From an uncultured bacterium (GTDB taxonomy: Bacteria > Patescibacteriota > Minisyncoccia > Phycocordibacterales > UBA9973), in NCBI GenBank assembly GCA_903907175.1, contig CAIVNB010000025.1:1-14814 (forward strand): a stretch of DNA of 14,814 nucleotides, written 5' to 3'. The notes beneath the pieces are model-generated. The model made no database searches. It was not told where the DNA came from and saw only the letters and a program-made list of their open reading frames with translations. Numbering within the stretch: position 1 is the first letter of the stretch; the number at the start of each line of letters is the position of its first letter. Positions 13,325 to 14,814 of this stretch are shown one piece after another. Made by a program: the position numbers and the translations under genes.

Positions 13325-14814
13325 TTAATCTTTGATTCTCATTTTATAGAACGATCGATATACAAAGTATAAGGCTATTGCAAAAAATGCAAAACCTATG
13401 TAATGAGCTACTGGTCGGAAATGCACTGAAAGTGCAATCTCCATAGCCAGCAATCCAAACAGAGTTGTGAATTTAATGATTGGGTTCATAGCAACTGATG
13501 ACGTATCTTTGAATGGATCACCCACCGTGTCTCCAACAACCGAAGCGGCATGAAGTTCAGTTCCCTTTTCCTTCATATCTACTTCGATGACTTTCTTGGC
13601 ATTGTCCCAAGCACCACCAGCATTGGCCATAAAAATAGCCTGATATAAGCCGAAAAATGCAATTGAGATCAAGTAGCTAACAAATAACGAAACAGGTAAG
13701 GCATAATTTAATTTCTCTACCCCAGTCATCGAATCAGTTAAACCTGTTGGAGATGAGAGAAATGCAAAGGCTAGTGCAAAAGAAAATACCGCAATAAAGA
13801 TATTAAGCATTCCCTTCTGTGCATACTTTGTACAAATCTGTACCACCTCTTTTGATTTAGCCGTATCTGCCTTTTTTGGAGCATTCGGGTCAAGGTTAAT
13901 ATTATTCTTGATGAATGCAACAGCTCGGCTTGCACCCGTAGTTACAGCTTGAATGGAAGCTCCTGAAAACCAATAAATCACCGCACCTCCAAGGAGAAAA
14001 CCAAAGATGGTGTAGGGGTTCAGTAAGTTCAGGATTTGTTCAGGTTCAATACCCAATGATTTTTTGATTACTAAAATCAAAGAGAAAATCATAGTTGTTG
14101 CACCAACAACAGCAGTACCAATAAGTACCGGTTTTGCTGTTGCCTTAAACGTGTTACCTGCCCCGTCGTTGGCTTCGAGATAATGCTTTGATTTTTTGAA
14201 ATCAGGATAAAATCCAAAATCCTTTTTTATTTCATTTGAAATATTTGGGATTTCTTCAATTAAAGAAAGTTCGTAGATAGATTGAGCATTATCAGTCACA
14301 GGACCATAGCTGTCAACCGCGATTGTAACCGGCCCCATTCCAAGCATTCCAAAAGCAACCAGTCCAAATGCAAAAATGGACGGATAAATCATGAAGCTGG
14401 AAAGGCCAAACGTACTTGCAAAGTATGCTATGAACATAAGAAGGAAAAATACCATTCCCTGCCAGAAAGCGCTGAAGTTCCCAGCAACTAATCCAGAGAG
14501 AATGTTAAGTGATGCCCCTCCCTCTTTTGATGCAACCACTACTTCTTTCACATGAATCGACTTAGGGCTCGTGAAAAGTTTTGTAAACTCCGGAATCAGT
14601 GCAGCACCGAGTGTGCCAGCACTAATGATTATCGATAAGATAATCCAGAGATCATTTGGAAGGTTACCGATTGTGAAATAGCTAATTCCAAATGTTACAA
14701 AAATAGACAACACTGAAGTTATCCAAATCAACGAAGTCAGTGGCTTTTCAAAATCAATGTCATCAACACTGCTATATTTTGCTTTGCTGATAGCTCCATT
14801 AATCCAGAATGACA
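13325..14814 (-). CDS. hppA: Membrane-bound ion-pumping pyrophosphatase, C-terminal part (5' end outside window)
   Basis: The frame is open through 14814, so about 495 residues are visible of an expected 670-750; the N-terminal DVGADLVGK substrate motif lies outside. Visible signatures are GPVTIAVDSYGPVTDNAQ, GNTFKATAKP, FWFSG-type helix text (IYWFSGASIQAV), GGAWDNAKK and GDTVGDPFKDTSS, whose Asp and Lys residues bind Mg-pyrophosphate. About ten transmembrane helices are visible. The enzyme couples pyrophosphate hydrolysis to H+ (or Na+) export across the cytoplasmic membrane and removes pyrophosphate made by reactions such as tRNA charging. The GNTxK position holds lysine, which in this family marks the K+-independent class. 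Ion specificity cannot be judged from the visible part. A TTG at 14731 is an internal codon, not the start. The gene ends in a strong terminator. Confidence 0.95.
   Translation of the reverse strand, partial: SFWINGAISKAKYSSVDDIDFEKPLTSLIWITSVLSIFVTFGISYFTIGNLPNDLWIILSIIISAGTLGAALIPEFTKLFTSPKSIHVKEVVVASKEGGASLNILSGLVAGNFSAFWQGMVFFLLMFIAYFASTFGLSSFMIYPSIFAFGLVAFGMLGMGPVTIAVDSYGPVTDNAQSIYELSLIEEIPNISNEIKKDFGFYPDFKKSKHYLEANDGAGNTFKATAKPVLIGTAVVGATTMIFSLILVIKKSLGIEPEQILNLLNPYTIFGFLLGGAVIYWFSGASIQAVTTGASRAVAFIKNNINLDPNAPKKADTAKSKEVVQICTKYAQKGMLNIFIAVFSFALAFAFLSSPTGLTDSMTGVEKLNYALPVSLFVSYLISIAFFGLYQAIFMANAGGAWDNAKKVIEVDMKEKGTELHAASVVGDTVGDPFKDTSSVAMNPIIKFTTLFGLLAMEIALSVHFRPVAHYIGFAFFAIALYFVYRSFYKMRIKD

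Noticed and set aside
1..14814. No TGA stop codon among 14 genes, raising the idea of UGA recoding (code 25)
   Set aside because: Well-known proteins (AsnRS, AspRS, RF1, L31, L25) are full length with GGN glycines and no in-frame TGA is needed. Absence of TGA stops in an AT-rich sample of 14 can be simple bias.
1..14814. CRISPR array, insertion sequence or phage gene
   Set aside because: No regularly spaced direct repeats, transposase, integrase or phage proteins are visible.

Overview
The window looks like chromosomal DNA of a small-genome, AT-rich bacterium, most likely a member of the Candidate Phyla Radiation (Patescibacteria, perhaps the Parcubacteria side). The signs are a short archaeal/eukaryal-type aspartyl-tRNA synthetase paired with AsnRS, a glycine-rich RRM protein, a tRNA gene without encoded CCA, few Shine-Dalgarno sequences, and several promoters placed so that the transcript would start at or next to the ATG. 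This placement is an inference from gene content and style, not a phylogeny. All 14 readable stop codons are TAA (11) or TAG (3), but full-length conserved proteins give no sign of UGA recoding.

Layout. Positions 1-2826 (+) hold a tight three-gene run: the 3' part of argH, a cytosine-deaminase-like amidohydrolase, and a drug/metabolite-type (EamA) transporter fused to a C-terminal riboflavin kinase domain. It converges on asnS and aspS (-, 2861-5637). aspS diverges from a PRPP-synthetase-like gene (+, 5711-6733), and the two share a compact promoter region. A bidirectional terminator candidate separates that gene from tRNA-Ile(GAT) on the - strand (6778-6849). Next comes an RRM RNA-binding protein with a long structured leader, then a small three-helix membrane protein with a consensus promoter and its own terminator.

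From 8003 to 13229 everything is on the - strand. Read in transcription order it is a GlcD-like FAD oxidase, rplY (L25/CTC), a coiled-coil lytic transglycosylase, rpmE (L31) and prfA (RF1). The last stretch (13325-14814, -) is the C-terminal two thirds of a membrane pyrophosphatase (hppA) with a clear terminator. Most genes serve translation (AspRS, AsnRS, L25, L31, RF1, tRNA-Ile) or basic energy, cofactor and wall metabolism.

The most unusual content is of two kinds. First, two copies of a 90-bp palindromic element (8985-9074 and 12817-12906) share a GC-rich core hairpin. Four of the five differences in the 27-bp core are compensatory base-pair changes, while the 21-22-bp arms are unrelated between copies. 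One copy fills the rpmE-prfA gap and the other lies in frame inside the FAD oxidase gene, like a Rickettsia palindromic element. Second, the EamA-riboflavin kinase fusion suggests a one-protein 'import and trap' route for riboflavin. Further points are the leaderless promoter architecture, a hairpin that could hide the ribosome binding site of the RRM gene, a tRNA-Ile with C at position 55, and direct repeats of that tRNA's 5' end around a small palindrome.
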